NCBI RefSeq assembly: GCF_007997085.1
Contig: NZ_VORR01000004.1
Location: 1 to 64,000 of the forward strand
Direction of reading: 5' to 3'
Length of the DNA: 64,000 nucleotides
DNA from: Polaribacter sp. IC066
Lineage (GTDB): Bacteria; Bacteroidota; Bacteroidia; Flavobacteriales; Flavobacteriaceae
The notes under the pieces are model-generated. The model made no database searches, was not told the origin of the DNA, and was given only the letters and a program-made list of their open reading frames with translations. The position numbers and the translations under genes are program-made. Shown here one piece after another: positions 26,479 through 34,598 of this stretch. Numbering within the stretch: the first letter of the stretch is position 1; each line of letters opens with the position of its first letter.

Positions 26479-27849
26479 ATGAAAAACATATTGATCATTG
26501 GTGCAGGAAAATCGAGTTCTTCTTTAATTAAATATTTATTAGATAAATCTGATGAAGAAAATTTACAGATACTAATTGCTGACATCTCCACAAATAACGC
26601 AGAAAAACTAATCAATAACCATCCAAATGGCAGAGCGATTATTCTCGATGTTTTTGATAAAAATCAGCGTGAAAACTTAATAGAAAATTCTGATATCGTA
26701 ATTTCTATGTTGCCGGCTCGTTTTCATACCGAAGTAGCCAAAGATTGTATCACTTTTGGCAAACATATGGTTACAGCCTCTTACATATCCGAAGAAATGA
26801 AAGCGCTAGACCAAGCCGCTAAAGAAAAAGGTTTGGTGTTGATGAATGAAATTGGTTTAGACCCCGGTTTAGATCATATGAGTGCGATGAAAATATTGGA
26901 TAGGGTTAAAGAAAAGGGCGCGAAAATGCTGCTTTTTGAATCTTTTTGTGGTGGTTTAGTGGCCCCAGAGAGCGATACTAATTTATGGAATTATAAGTTT
27001 ACCTGGAATCCTAGAAATGTTGTTTTAGCGGGTCAAGGTGGTGCTGCCATGTTTATTCAAGAAAATACGTACAAATACATACCGTATCAAAAATTATTTA
27101 GAAGAACAGAATTTTTAAATATTAGTGGTGCTGGTAAATTTGAAGCGTATGCCAATAGAGATTCTCTAAAATATAGAAGTATTTATAGTTTAGAAAACAT
27201 TCCTACCATGTACCGAGGTACCATTAGAAAAGTAGGTTTTTCTAGAGCTTGGAACATTTTTGTGCAATTAGGCATGACAGACGATTCGTATACGATTGAA
27301 GATTCTGAAAACATGAGTTACCGTGGTTTTGTGAATTTATTTTTAGCCTATTCTCCGTCAGATTCTGTGGAATTAAAATTACGTTCTTATCTAAAAATAG
27401 ATCAAGATGATATTATGTGGGATAAATTATTGGAATTAGATATTTTTAATCCGAATAAAAAAATTGGATTAAAAAATGCAACTCCGGCTCAAATGCTTCA
27501 AAAAATATTGGAAGACCATTGGACTTTACAGGAAGATGATAAAGATATGATTGTAATGCAACACCTTTTTGGCTATGAAATTGATGGAGAAAAGAAACAA
27601 ATAGAAAGTAGTTTGACTGTTATCGGAGAAAATCAAACCTATACGGCTATGGCAAAAACGGTTGGTTTACCGGTTGGAATTGCTACTTTAAAAATTTTAA
27701 AAGGTGAAATAAAAACGCCTGGGGTACAAATACCAATTTCAAAAGAAGTGTACGAACCTATTTTAAAAGAATTAGAAAACTACGGAATTACATTTGATGA
27801 AAAAGAAGTTCCTTATTTAGGGTACAATCCTAATAATGTAATGGGATAA
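26479..27849 (+). CDS. Saccharopine dehydrogenase family oxidoreductase
   Basis: The 456-aa protein starts with a Rossmann NAD(P) site (ILIIGAGKSSSSLIKYL), contains the DIVISMLPARFHTEVAKDCI stretch typical of the LYS9/LysJ-like group (about 75-94) and the NEIGLDPGLDHMSAMKIL segment, and ends in a saccharopine-dehydrogenase C-terminal domain. Members make or cleave saccharopine in lysine metabolism, or act on carboxynorspermidine. With no lysine gene nearby I cannot say which reaction applies. Cytoplasmic and monocistronic, ending at a palindromic repeat. Confidence 0.85.
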   Translation: MKNILIIGAGKSSSSLIKYLLDKSDEENLQILIADISTNNAEKLINNHPNGRAIILDVFDKNQRENLIENSDIVISMLPARFHTEVAKDCITFGKHMVTASYISEEMKALDQAAKEKGLVLMNEIGLDPGLDHMSAMKILDRVKEKGAKMLLFESFCGGLVAPESDTNLWNYKFTWNPRNVVLAGQGGAAMFIQENTYKYIPYQKLFRRTEFLNISGAGKFEAYANRDSLKYRSIYSLENIPTMYRGTIRKVGFSRAWNIFVQLGMTDDSYTIEDSENMSYRGFVNLFLAYSPSDSVELKLRSYLKIDQDDIMWDKLLELDIFNPNKKIGLKNATPAQMLQKILEDHWTLQEDDKDMIVMQHLFGYEIDGEKKQIESSLTVIGENQTYTAMAKTVGLPVGIATLKILKGEIKTPGVQIPISKEVYEPILKELENYGITFDEKEVPYLGYNPNNVMG

Positions 27850-27856
27850 AGCTTTT

Positions 27857-27919
27857 GTTGTTGCGAGGGACGAAGCAATCTGTAAGATTAAAATTACAGT
27901 TTGCTACGCCCCAACAATG
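27857..27919. repeat. Palindromic intergenic repeat between convergent genes
   Basis: The left arm TTGTTGCGAGGGACGAAGCA and following bases (27857-27884) is complementary, with a few mismatches, to 27894-27917. Elements of this GAGGGACGAAGCAATCTG type are scattered through many flavobacterial genomes, to my recollection. It sits between two convergent genes and may serve as a bidirectional terminator. Confidence 0.65.
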
Positions 27920-27930
27920 ACTGTTTAAAA

Positions 27931-28650
27931 TTACATTTTCAAATAAAAATCTTTCGTTAAGTTGATATAGTCTTCTGTGTATTGATGACGCGCTATTTCA
28001 ATAATTAAGTGTTCTTTTTTTATTTCTGATGTATCAAAAGAAAACTGCAGTAAACTCCTTTTTATTTCTGATGACGGATTGCCTTGAACATGACAAACCC
28101 TATTTAAAAATAAATTATTATTTTTTGCCAAACTGATAAAATTTTCTTCTTCTTTAAACGGAATGATTACTGAAAACGTTCCGTTTTCTGATAAAATTTT
28201 TGAAACTCCAAGCAATAAGTTTTCAAATGAAAGCGAACTCGTAAAGCGTGCTTTATTTCTTGCTGTATCATCCGTTTCAAAATCATCTGTATAAAAAGGC
28301 GGATTGGAAAGAATCAAATCATAGGTTTCTTCTTCTTCAGCAATTTCATCTGCAAACTCCTGAAAAGTTGCATTGTAACAATACAAGCGATCTCCCCAAT
28401 CCGATTTTTCAAAATTTTCTACGGTTTGTTCGTATGCATCTTCATCAACTTCTACAGCATCAATAGTCATGGCATCTGAGCGCTGCGCTATCATTAAAGA
28501 AACAACCCCTGCTCCTGCTCCAATATCTAAAATAGTATCTGGATAATTAGCTACAGAACACCAAGCGCCTAACAAAACGCCATCAGTTCCAATTTTCATG
28601 GCAGTTTTATCTTGATGTACTGTGAATTCTTTAAATTTGAATGGTTTCAT
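27931..28650 (-). CDS. trmN6: tRNA1(Val) (adenine(37)-N6)-methyltransferase
   Basis: The 239-aa enzyme adds a methyl group to A37 of tRNA-Val from S-adenosylmethionine. Visible are the TrmN6-type N-terminus MKPFKFKEFTVHQDKTAMKI with GTDGVLLGAW, the SAM-binding ILDIGAGAGVVSLMIAQR, and the catalytic NPPF motif in LILSNPPFYTDD, expected of N6-adenine methylases. Full length for the family. Transcribed alone on the minus strand. Confidence 0.88.
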   Translation of the reverse strand: MKPFKFKEFTVHQDKTAMKIGTDGVLLGAWCSVANYPDTILDIGAGAGVVSLMIAQRSDAMTIDAVEVDEDAYEQTVENFEKSDWGDRLYCYNATFQEFADEIAEEEETYDLILSNPPFYTDDFETDDTARNKARFTSSLSFENLLLGVSKILSENGTFSVIIPFKEEENFISLAKNNNLFLNRVCHVQGNPSSEIKRSLLQFSFDTSEIKKEHLIIEIARHQYTEDYINLTKDFYLKM

Positions 28651-28744
28651 AAAAATTGTGTTTCAATTAATTTTTTTTCAAAAAAAATAAACCCATCTTT
28701 TTTAAGTAACTTTGTTTTGAATTTTCTAAAACAAATGTAAGCTT

Positions 28745-29170
28745 ATGAAAAAAATAATACCAGTATTACTTCTATTTCTTTCTTTTTCTTGCGCTAACAG
28801 CGACGGTATTGCAGTAGAGCCCATAATAATTGATCTTGTGCCTAAAGACATCGATATTATTATTACAACAGGCGAGCCAATATTCGACGAAATTGTACTT
28901 TCTTACAAAGATTTTGATACAGAAGAAGAATGGAATTATGGACCAAGACAATTTGACTATGATAGCAATGGAAACGCAATACCCATTGTAATCTCATTTA
29001 AAGACTATCAGTATTCTTCTATAATTGGCAATGCTTATAGAAATAATGATATTCCTTCTAGCTTAAAAGCGCAAATTTTCATTAATGACTCGCTCGTTTT
29101 AGAGGATGAAAGTATCGGTTCCCCTGGTATTTATGCTACTATAAATTTCGATTATGAAATATCAAATTAG
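28745..29170 (+). CDS. Lipoprotein of unknown function, tandem paralogue 1
   Basis: The 141-aa product has a lipoprotein signal (FLSFSCANS) and a small beta-rich domain. It shares its layout and several motifs with the next gene: PheAspGluIle(Val/Met)-x-SerTyr near 50-60, AspTyrAspSerAsnGlyAsn near 75, a GlyAsnAlaTyrArg/GlyGluAlaPheArg segment near 100, and a C-terminal AlaThrIleAsnPheAspTyr. The two are therefore a tandem duplication. No family name is recognised. Surface or periplasmic localisation is likely. Confidence 0.7.
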   Translation: MKKIIPVLLLFLSFSCANSDGIAVEPIIIDLVPKDIDIIITTGEPIFDEIVLSYKDFDTEEEWNYGPRQFDYDSNGNAIPIVISFKDYQYSSIIGNAYRNNDIPSSLKAQIFINDSLVLEDESIGSPGIYATINFDYEISN

Positions 29171-29281
29171 TCTTCAATTGTCTATTAAAACCAATAATCG
29201 TGGTTTAACTTACAAAGACGGTATACAAAGATAAACACTAGTACACCTCCAACTTTAATTTCGCAACATAATTTTATTGTT

Positions 29282-29689
29282 TTGAAAAAAATAACTTTCT
29301 TTTTTAGTCTATTATGTATCTATGCTTGCTCAAATGATGTGCAAGAAAATAATAAATTAACTAATAATCTTGTTGAATTAGAGTTTATTACTACCGAACC
29401 TAATTTTGATGAAATTATGGTTAGTTATTCTAAAGATAAATTGAAAACCACTTTTTTAAATTCGTATACATTCTCATACGATTTAGATGGAAATCCGTTA
29501 CCTCTTAAAATTACTTTAGAAAATTACGACTCTACATTTATCAGCGGTGAAGCTTTTAGAGAAAATCACAGCCCTGCAGAATTATCTGTAAAACTATACG
29601 TAAATGGTCAATTAATCATAGAAGATTCTAGCAAAGGCACCGCTGAAACAATTGCAACGGTGTACTTTAACCATACCATCTCTAATTAA
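29282..29689 (+). CDS. Lipoprotein of unknown function, tandem paralogue 2 (TTG start)
   Basis: The 135-aa product starts at a TTG codon. The signal (CIYACSND) and the domain motifs match the preceding gene: ThrThrGluProAsnPheAspGluIleMet, TyrAspLeuAspGlyAsnProLeuPro, GlyGluAlaPheArgGluAsn and the final ThrValTyrPheAsnHisThr. The 111-bp gap lacks an obvious terminator, so the pair may share a transcript. The function is not known; divergence between the copies suggests an old duplication. Confidence 0.65.
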   Translation: MKKITFFFSLLCIYACSNDVQENNKLTNNLVELEFITTEPNFDEIMVSYSKDKLKTTFLNSYTFSYDLDGNPLPLKITLENYDSTFISGEAFRENHSPAELSVKLYVNGQLIIEDSSKGTAETIATVYFNHTISN

Positions 29690-29865
29690 TATTTTACAAG
29701 TAATAATCTTACAAACAACTATATACTTTTTTACAAATTATAGTAAAAGAGAACAAATTCTTTTTACTTGATAAAATTGTACTATTTATTTGAGATTATT
29801 CATCAGTAGTAATTTACTTTAACCCTTTAGTTTGAATACAAGTATAAGGATCTGATTTAAATGAA

Positions 29866-31038
29866 TTAGCTTTTAAGTTTTCTTCTTTCCTTCTCTTTCT
29901 TCAAAATATACAGTTCCCTCGTTGTTTGTCCGGCTACCGATGAGTTTTCTTCTGCTCTTCTAATGAGGTAAGGCATCACATCTTTTACAGGACCATAAGG
30001 CAGATATTTGGCAACATTATAATTGTCATTAGATAAATTAAAACTAATATGATCGCTCATGCCAAATAATTGCCCAAACCAAATTCTATGATCGTTTGTA
30101 GCAATATTATTTTTTTCAAGTAAACTCATTAGTAGATAAGAACTTTCTTCGTTATGTGTGCCAGCAAATATTTCTATATCATTTACATTTTCTACCATAT
30201 ATTTTAGTGTATCGTTGTATAAATTATCGGTAGCTATTTTGTTTATACAAATTGGATCTTTGTAACCGTTTTCTTGTGCACGTTTTCGTTCCTTTTCCAT
30301 ATACGCACCTCTCACTAGTTTCATTCCTATTTTAAACCCACACTGTTTTGCTCTTTCATGAAGCTCCTTTAAGTATATTAATCGGTCCCATCTATAAACT
30401 TGTAGCGTATTAAAAACGATAGCTCTTTGTTTATTGTATTTTTCCATCATTTTTTCAATAAGATTGTCTGCTGCATCTTGCATCCAACTCTCTTCCGCAT
30501 CTATTAAAACAGGTATATTATATGCACTTGCTCTTGCACAAATGGTGTCAAATCTTTTTACAATGGTTTCCCATTCTTGTTTTTCTAACGTTGTTAATAA
30601 AATATTTTCGGTTTGTTTTTGGAAAATTTTAAACCTGCCTAAACCTGTTGGTTTAAAAACTACAAAGGGCACACAGCTATTGCTTTTAGCGTATTCAAGC
30701 GTGTTTAATATTTTGTTTTGAACAGCACCAAATTGTACCTCCTCTTCTTTACCCTCTGCCGAATAATCTAAAACGGCATACACTTTTTTGCTAAACAATT
30801 TATTCACCGTGTTGGTACAATCTTCTTCGCTGATACCTCCACAAAAATGATTAAAAACAGTAATTCTTATTAATTTTTCTACGGGAAGATTTGCCTTTAA
30901 GACAAATTTTGCAACGGTTGAACCAATTTTAACGAGTCTATCTCTAGTGATCATCTTAAATAGAAGCTGAGCTCTATCAATTTCATAGTTCGATTTTAAA
31001 GCGAGTGCAATTTCTGTATTATCAAATATTTGCTTCAT
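29866..31038 (-). CDS. Proline dehydrogenase family protein (flavobacterial PRODH)
   Basis: The 390-aa FAD enzyme fits the monofunctional flavobacterial PRODH type that oxidises proline to pyrroline-5-carboxylate. The characteristic LDYSAEGKEEE lysine, IDAEESWMQDAAD, KLVRGAYMEKER with its substrate-side Arg, and the C-terminal PYLIRRAEENSSVAGQ motif (double Arg that binds the carboxylate) are all intact. Its start overlaps the stop of the NCS1 permease gene by 4 bases, so it is translationally coupled to a transporter and lies downstream of HyuAB. That suggests the locus yields proline or an analogue. It may also be the organism's ordinary PRODH. Confidence 0.85.
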   Translation of the reverse strand: MKQIFDNTEIALALKSNYEIDRAQLLFKMITRDRLVKIGSTVAKFVLKANLPVEKLIRITVFNHFCGGISEEDCTNTVNKLFSKKVYAVLDYSAEGKEEEVQFGAVQNKILNTLEYAKSNSCVPFVVFKPTGLGRFKIFQKQTENILLTTLEKQEWETIVKRFDTICARASAYNIPVLIDAEESWMQDAADNLIEKMMEKYNKQRAIVFNTLQVYRWDRLIYLKELHERAKQCGFKIGMKLVRGAYMEKERKRAQENGYKDPICINKIATDNLYNDTLKYMVENVNDIEIFAGTHNEESSYLLMSLLEKNNIATNDHRIWFGQLFGMSDHISFNLSNDNYNVAKYLPYGPVKDVMPYLIRRAEENSSVAGQTTRELYILKKEKERRKLKS

Positions 31039-32321
31039 TTTTTTTCACTTTTTAGCCAATTATTTAAAAGAACATAAACAGTTCCTGAAATTATTAATGA
31101 TTGGACCGCAGGAATCCCGAAGGGATACTGATATTGAGTTAAATACCCCACTAAAAGACCAACGAGTACACTTATTGTTGCCAACCAATTCCATGATTGT
31201 TCCGTTGTAACATCAGTTTTGTTCACAAAAAAGTAGTGACTCATAATTACTCCTGCAATTACCGGAATCACAAGCGCTAGTGCGTACAGAAAATTAATAA
31301 ATTGGTCCATGATGCCTATCAGTGCCAATATAATTCCCAACACAGCAAATAGCAAGGTCATTATTTTTCTACTTTTATCATCTTTTAGGTTAAACATATT
31401 ACAAAGTACCAGACCTCCTGTGTAATTGCTCACCAATTGACTTGTCCAAGTTGCCACCCATAAAACCACGAATCCCCAAGCTGGAAAACCTAATTCTTGC
31501 ATTACTTGTACAATATCGGCATTCCCTGATCCCATAGACATAATACCACCCACTAAAAACAGCGGAAAACCAACGATTATGATGCCTAACGGAATCAAAA
31601 TATTATCTTTCCATTTTGGCTTTGCAAATCGAGTGTAATCTGGAGCGATGAGCCATTGGGCAACGTTAATACCAATAACTAGGTTGATAGCTTCTGTAAA
31701 AGACATGCCTCCTTTTGGATTCCATGTCGCTATTTTTTCCCATCCTAAATTGTTAATAGATAAATAAAGCGCTACAGTAACCAATAGTAAGCCGGCAGGA
31801 ATCGCTATATAATCTACCCATTTTATAGAGCCGTAACCCAATATGGAAGGAATCGCAAAAAGGAAACCAATGAGCGCAGTACTTAAAATACATAAAAACA
31901 AATCTTCCTGTTTGTTGATTCCTAATAAAGCAATAAAAGCATCTGCTGCAACAGAGGTCTGAATAGCCCACCAACCTAAAGTTAACATCAAAATTACAAG
32001 ACCTACAAAGATCCTGGCCTGTTCTTTTCCAAAACTCAAAGCAGCCAAAGCTGATGAAGTTAAGCCCGTTTTTGCTCCGATATACCCTTGTATTGCATTC
32101 CCAATCCATTGAAAAAACACAAGACCTATTATTAAAATTCCAATGATTTCTAGTAAACTAAAGTTTGCAATTAAAATGCCTCCTATTAAAAGCACGGGAA
32201 TACAAAACTCGAGGCCGCCAAAAATAATAGCAGGAACATACCAAGGTTGACGTTCGCTTAGTGGTACCGCTGCAAAAGCTGAATCTTTATTTTTTTGTGA
32301 ATTTTTAGAAATGTTTTCCAT
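31035..32321 (-). CDS. NCS1-family permease (hydantoin/allantoin/cytosine type)
   Basis: The 428-aa inner-membrane symporter has about 12 membrane spans in the LeuT fold used by Mhp1 (hydantoin), PucI (allantoin) and CodB (cytosine). Characteristic segments are GNAIQGYIGAKTGL in helix 1-2, TLGWWAIQTSVAADAF in helix 3 and the helix 6 NVAQWLIAPDYTRF region (about 214-228). It lies between HyuAB/cupin and PRODH in one direction, so its substrate is probably the ring compound opened by HyuAB. The exact ligand cannot be read from sequence. Confidence 0.85.
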   Translation of the reverse strand: MENISKNSQKNKDSAFAAVPLSERQPWYVPAIIFGGLEFCIPVLLIGGILIANFSLLEIIGILIIGLVFFQWIGNAIQGYIGAKTGLTSSALAALSFGKEQARIFVGLVILMLTLGWWAIQTSVAADAFIALLGINKQEDLFLCILSTALIGFLFAIPSILGYGSIKWVDYIAIPAGLLLVTVALYLSINNLGWEKIATWNPKGGMSFTEAINLVIGINVAQWLIAPDYTRFAKPKWKDNILIPLGIIIVGFPLFLVGGIMSMGSGNADIVQVMQELGFPAWGFVVLWVATWTSQLVSNYTGGLVLCNMFNLKDDKSRKIMTLLFAVLGIILALIGIMDQFINFLYALALVIPVIAGVIMSHYFFVNKTDVTTEQSWNWLATISVLVGLLVGYLTQYQYPFGIPAVQSLIISGTVYVLLNNWLKSEKK

Positions 32322-32340
32322 TTTTTTTTATAGTTTAATG

Positions 32341-32564
32341 CATTAATGTCCGAATAAAGACAGAAAATCGCCTAGCTGATAGAAATAAAAGCAAAGACTT
32401 AATTGTAACTACTTGATACATCGTAATTTTTCAATTTTATATTTTCAATTATAATATGCAAAAGCACATTGATAAAAGTAAATTGACTCTTTAGCTTATA
32501 ACTTCAAATGTGATGATAACATCACTGTTAGAGCAAATCAATACACTTTTATCGGACATTAATG
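32341..32564. mobile_element. MITE-like element M1 with 13-bp terminal inverted repeats
   Basis: The left end CATTAATGTCCGAATAAA and the complement of the right end CATTAATGTCCGATAAAA share their first 13 bases exactly. The 224-bp interior has no reading frame but contains GTGATG-ATAA-CATCAC (32510-32525). The ends match those of the elements at 43748, 49552 and 60099. It lies between the cupin and permease genes of the hyu locus and may split the transcript or supply a promoter. Confidence 0.65.
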
Positions 32565-32589
32565 AATTTCATAAATACTGAATTATACT

Positions 32590-32901
32590 TTAGTCTTCCT
32601 TAAACAAAAAGAATAGAATTTTACTCATCTCTAACGTTTCTGTTTTGCGGATTTCATCTTTATTTAAATAGATAAGATCTCCCGCATTCATAACTTTCTC
32701 ATTTCCATCTTTTGTAAACACTTTCAGTTTACCAGAAATCAGATAACTTATCTCATGCGAATCAAGTGCCTTAAAAGGAAGTATTTGTCCTTTTTGCAAA
32801 ACTACGGAACCACAATCAATAGCCATTCCTTTTTCTTGCTTTTGAATAATGTATTTTAAATAGGCATCCTCTTCTGGGTAACTTAATTTTATAACTTCCA
32901 T
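32590..32901 (-). CDS. Small cupin-domain protein
   Basis: The 103-aa protein is a single cupin barrel. The first motif is partly preserved (SerHisGluIleSerTyrLeuIleSerGly, then a Gly), while the second lacks the usual His (LNKDEIRKTE), so metal binding and catalysis are doubtful. It lies 15 bp after HyuB. Cupins next to HyuAB could be sensors, or isomerases/racemases of hydantoin-like substrates; neither can be shown here. Confidence 0.7.
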   Translation of the reverse strand: MEVIKLSYPEEDAYLKYIIQKQEKGMAIDCGSVVLQKGQILPFKALDSHEISYLISGKLKVFTKDGNEKVMNAGDLIYLNKDEIRKTETLEMSKILFFLFKED

Positions 32902-32916
32902 ATCTTTTGAGTTTTG

Positions 32917-34596
32917 TTATGCTTTACCAATTTTAGGATAATGCTCTAAAGCTTGCGCTGTTGTAATAAAGCCATTTTTAATATCTTTTTCTATTTTCTC
33001 AATCGGACGGTTTTTAGGGTCTCCATAGCCTCCACCTGTTGCGGTTACTAGCTTTACTCTGTCACCTTTATTGAGCTTTACATTTGTAACAACATTATAG
33101 GTTTCTTCAGTACCATCTGTGCGTATTACGGTAAAGTAATTATAACTTCCTTCTTTTCCATCAAAAAGTCCCCAAGTAGGAATTGAATATCCTAAAAAAG
33201 CACCCGTTAAAAAGGCTTCATCAGATAAAATTTTAAAGGTTAAATATTGCCCATTTCCACCTTGAAATTCTCCGTAACCACCACCTTCATTATGAAAAGC
33301 GTATTCTTCTACAACAACTCCATATTTTCTTTCTCGAGTTTCTGCAGGAATATTATAAGATTCTCCATGTGCATACGAAAATTGTCCACGATTTCCATCG
33401 TGCGTAGCACAACCTCCCCAACCTCCAGAAAGTGGTTCTGCCTGAACGTAAAATTCATTAGTTACTGGATGAATTCCAGAAATATACGTGACACATACCG
33501 ATCTAAAATGACCTGCTGGTAATTTATCTGGAACTACAGGGCCTAATGTTTTTAGTAACAAATCTATTGCTGCTAAAAAAACTTCATAATAAACAGATAT
33601 TGGCGCGGGTGCTTCTGCACTCACAATTGTCTTTTCTGGACAAATTAATTTTACGTGCTTAAAAGAGCCGTTATTTGCGGGTAATGTTGGTGTAGTTATC
33701 GATTTAAAAGCCGCTCTAACGGCGGTCTCTAATCCTGTTCTTGATAAATTTAAAGGACCTTTTAATTGTTGATGAGATCCTGTAAAATCGCAAATCATGT
33801 TTTCATCTGAAATTGTTATTTTTAATTTCAGAGGAAAAGGACCGTTTCCAAAACCGTCATTCTCTATCCAACCTGTGTTTTCATACTCACCATTCGGAAT
33901 TTTTTTCAACTCTTGCAAACTAATACGCTCGCCATAATCCATAAATTCTTCAGCAGCTTGTTTATAAGCTTCTAAACCGTATTTATCAATCAATTTTACA
34001 ATTCTTTCGGCTCCTACATCATTAGCAGCAATGCCCGAAAATAAATCACCTAGTGTACTTTTTGGCAATCTTACATTGACTTCAATCATTTTAATAAGGG
34101 CTGAATTTAATTTGTCTTCCTCTTTAATTTTAATAAAAGGAAAATGCAAACCTTCTTGATAAATTTCAGTGGACACTGTTGATACAGAACCTGGATTTGT
34201 TCCGCCAATATCTGTCCAATGTGCTTTATTTACTGTAAAAGCAACACGCTCCCCTTTATAAAAAACAGGTGTAATTAAAGCAATGTCTGATAAATGTGTT
34301 CCACCACCGGCATACGGCGTGTTTGCAATAATAACATCTCCTTCTTTTATCGGGTTGTCTTTGTCAAACCGTTCTAATGTTTCTTCTACCACAAGACTCA
34401 TTGCTGCTAAAAAGGTAATTACTCCGTTACCTTGCGCTAACAATCGTCCTTCGCCGTCTGTAATACCCACTGCATAATCTAATGCCTCGTATATTATAGG
34501 ACTCATGCTCGTTCTCTGAATGGTTTCAAACATAGCTTCACCAATGGATATTAATGAATCTTGAATGATATCTGATGTGAATTTATTTAAGCTCAT
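32917..34596 (-). CDS. Hydantoinase B/oxoprolinase family subunit (HyuB)
   Basis: The 559-aa subunit carries the family segments ISIGEAMFETIQRTSMSPII at the N-terminus, IIANTPYAGGGTHLSDIALI, FDFTGS-like CDFTGSHQQLKGPLNLS, and the Gly-rich C-terminal TATGGGYGDPKNRP with GGGYGEFQGGNGQY. With HyuA (2 bp upstream) it forms an ATP-dependent amidohydrolase of the N-methylhydantoinase/5-oxoprolinase/acetone carboxylase group. Full length. The substrate could be 5-oxoproline, an N-methylhydantoin or a related imide. Confidence 0.88.
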   Translation of the reverse strand: MSLNKFTSDIIQDSLISIGEAMFETIQRTSMSPIIYEALDYAVGITDGEGRLLAQGNGVITFLAAMSLVVEETLERFDKDNPIKEGDVIIANTPYAGGGTHLSDIALITPVFYKGERVAFTVNKAHWTDIGGTNPGSVSTVSTEIYQEGLHFPFIKIKEEDKLNSALIKMIEVNVRLPKSTLGDLFSGIAANDVGAERIVKLIDKYGLEAYKQAAEEFMDYGERISLQELKKIPNGEYENTGWIENDGFGNGPFPLKLKITISDENMICDFTGSHQQLKGPLNLSRTGLETAVRAAFKSITTPTLPANNGSFKHVKLICPEKTIVSAEAPAPISVYYEVFLAAIDLLLKTLGPVVPDKLPAGHFRSVCVTYISGIHPVTNEFYVQAEPLSGGWGGCATHDGNRGQFSYAHGESYNIPAETRERKYGVVVEEYAFHNEGGGYGEFQGGNGQYLTFKILSDEAFLTGAFLGYSIPTWGLFDGKEGSYNYFTVIRTDGTEETYNVVTNVKLNKGDRVKLVTATGGGYGDPKNRPIEKIEKDIKNGFITTAQALEHYPKIGKA

Positions 34597-34598
34597 AG

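Noticed and set aside
28745-29689. Possible toxin-antitoxin pair of two small adjacent genes
   Set aside because: Both are lipoproteins with matching motifs; they are paralogues, not a toxin and antitoxin.
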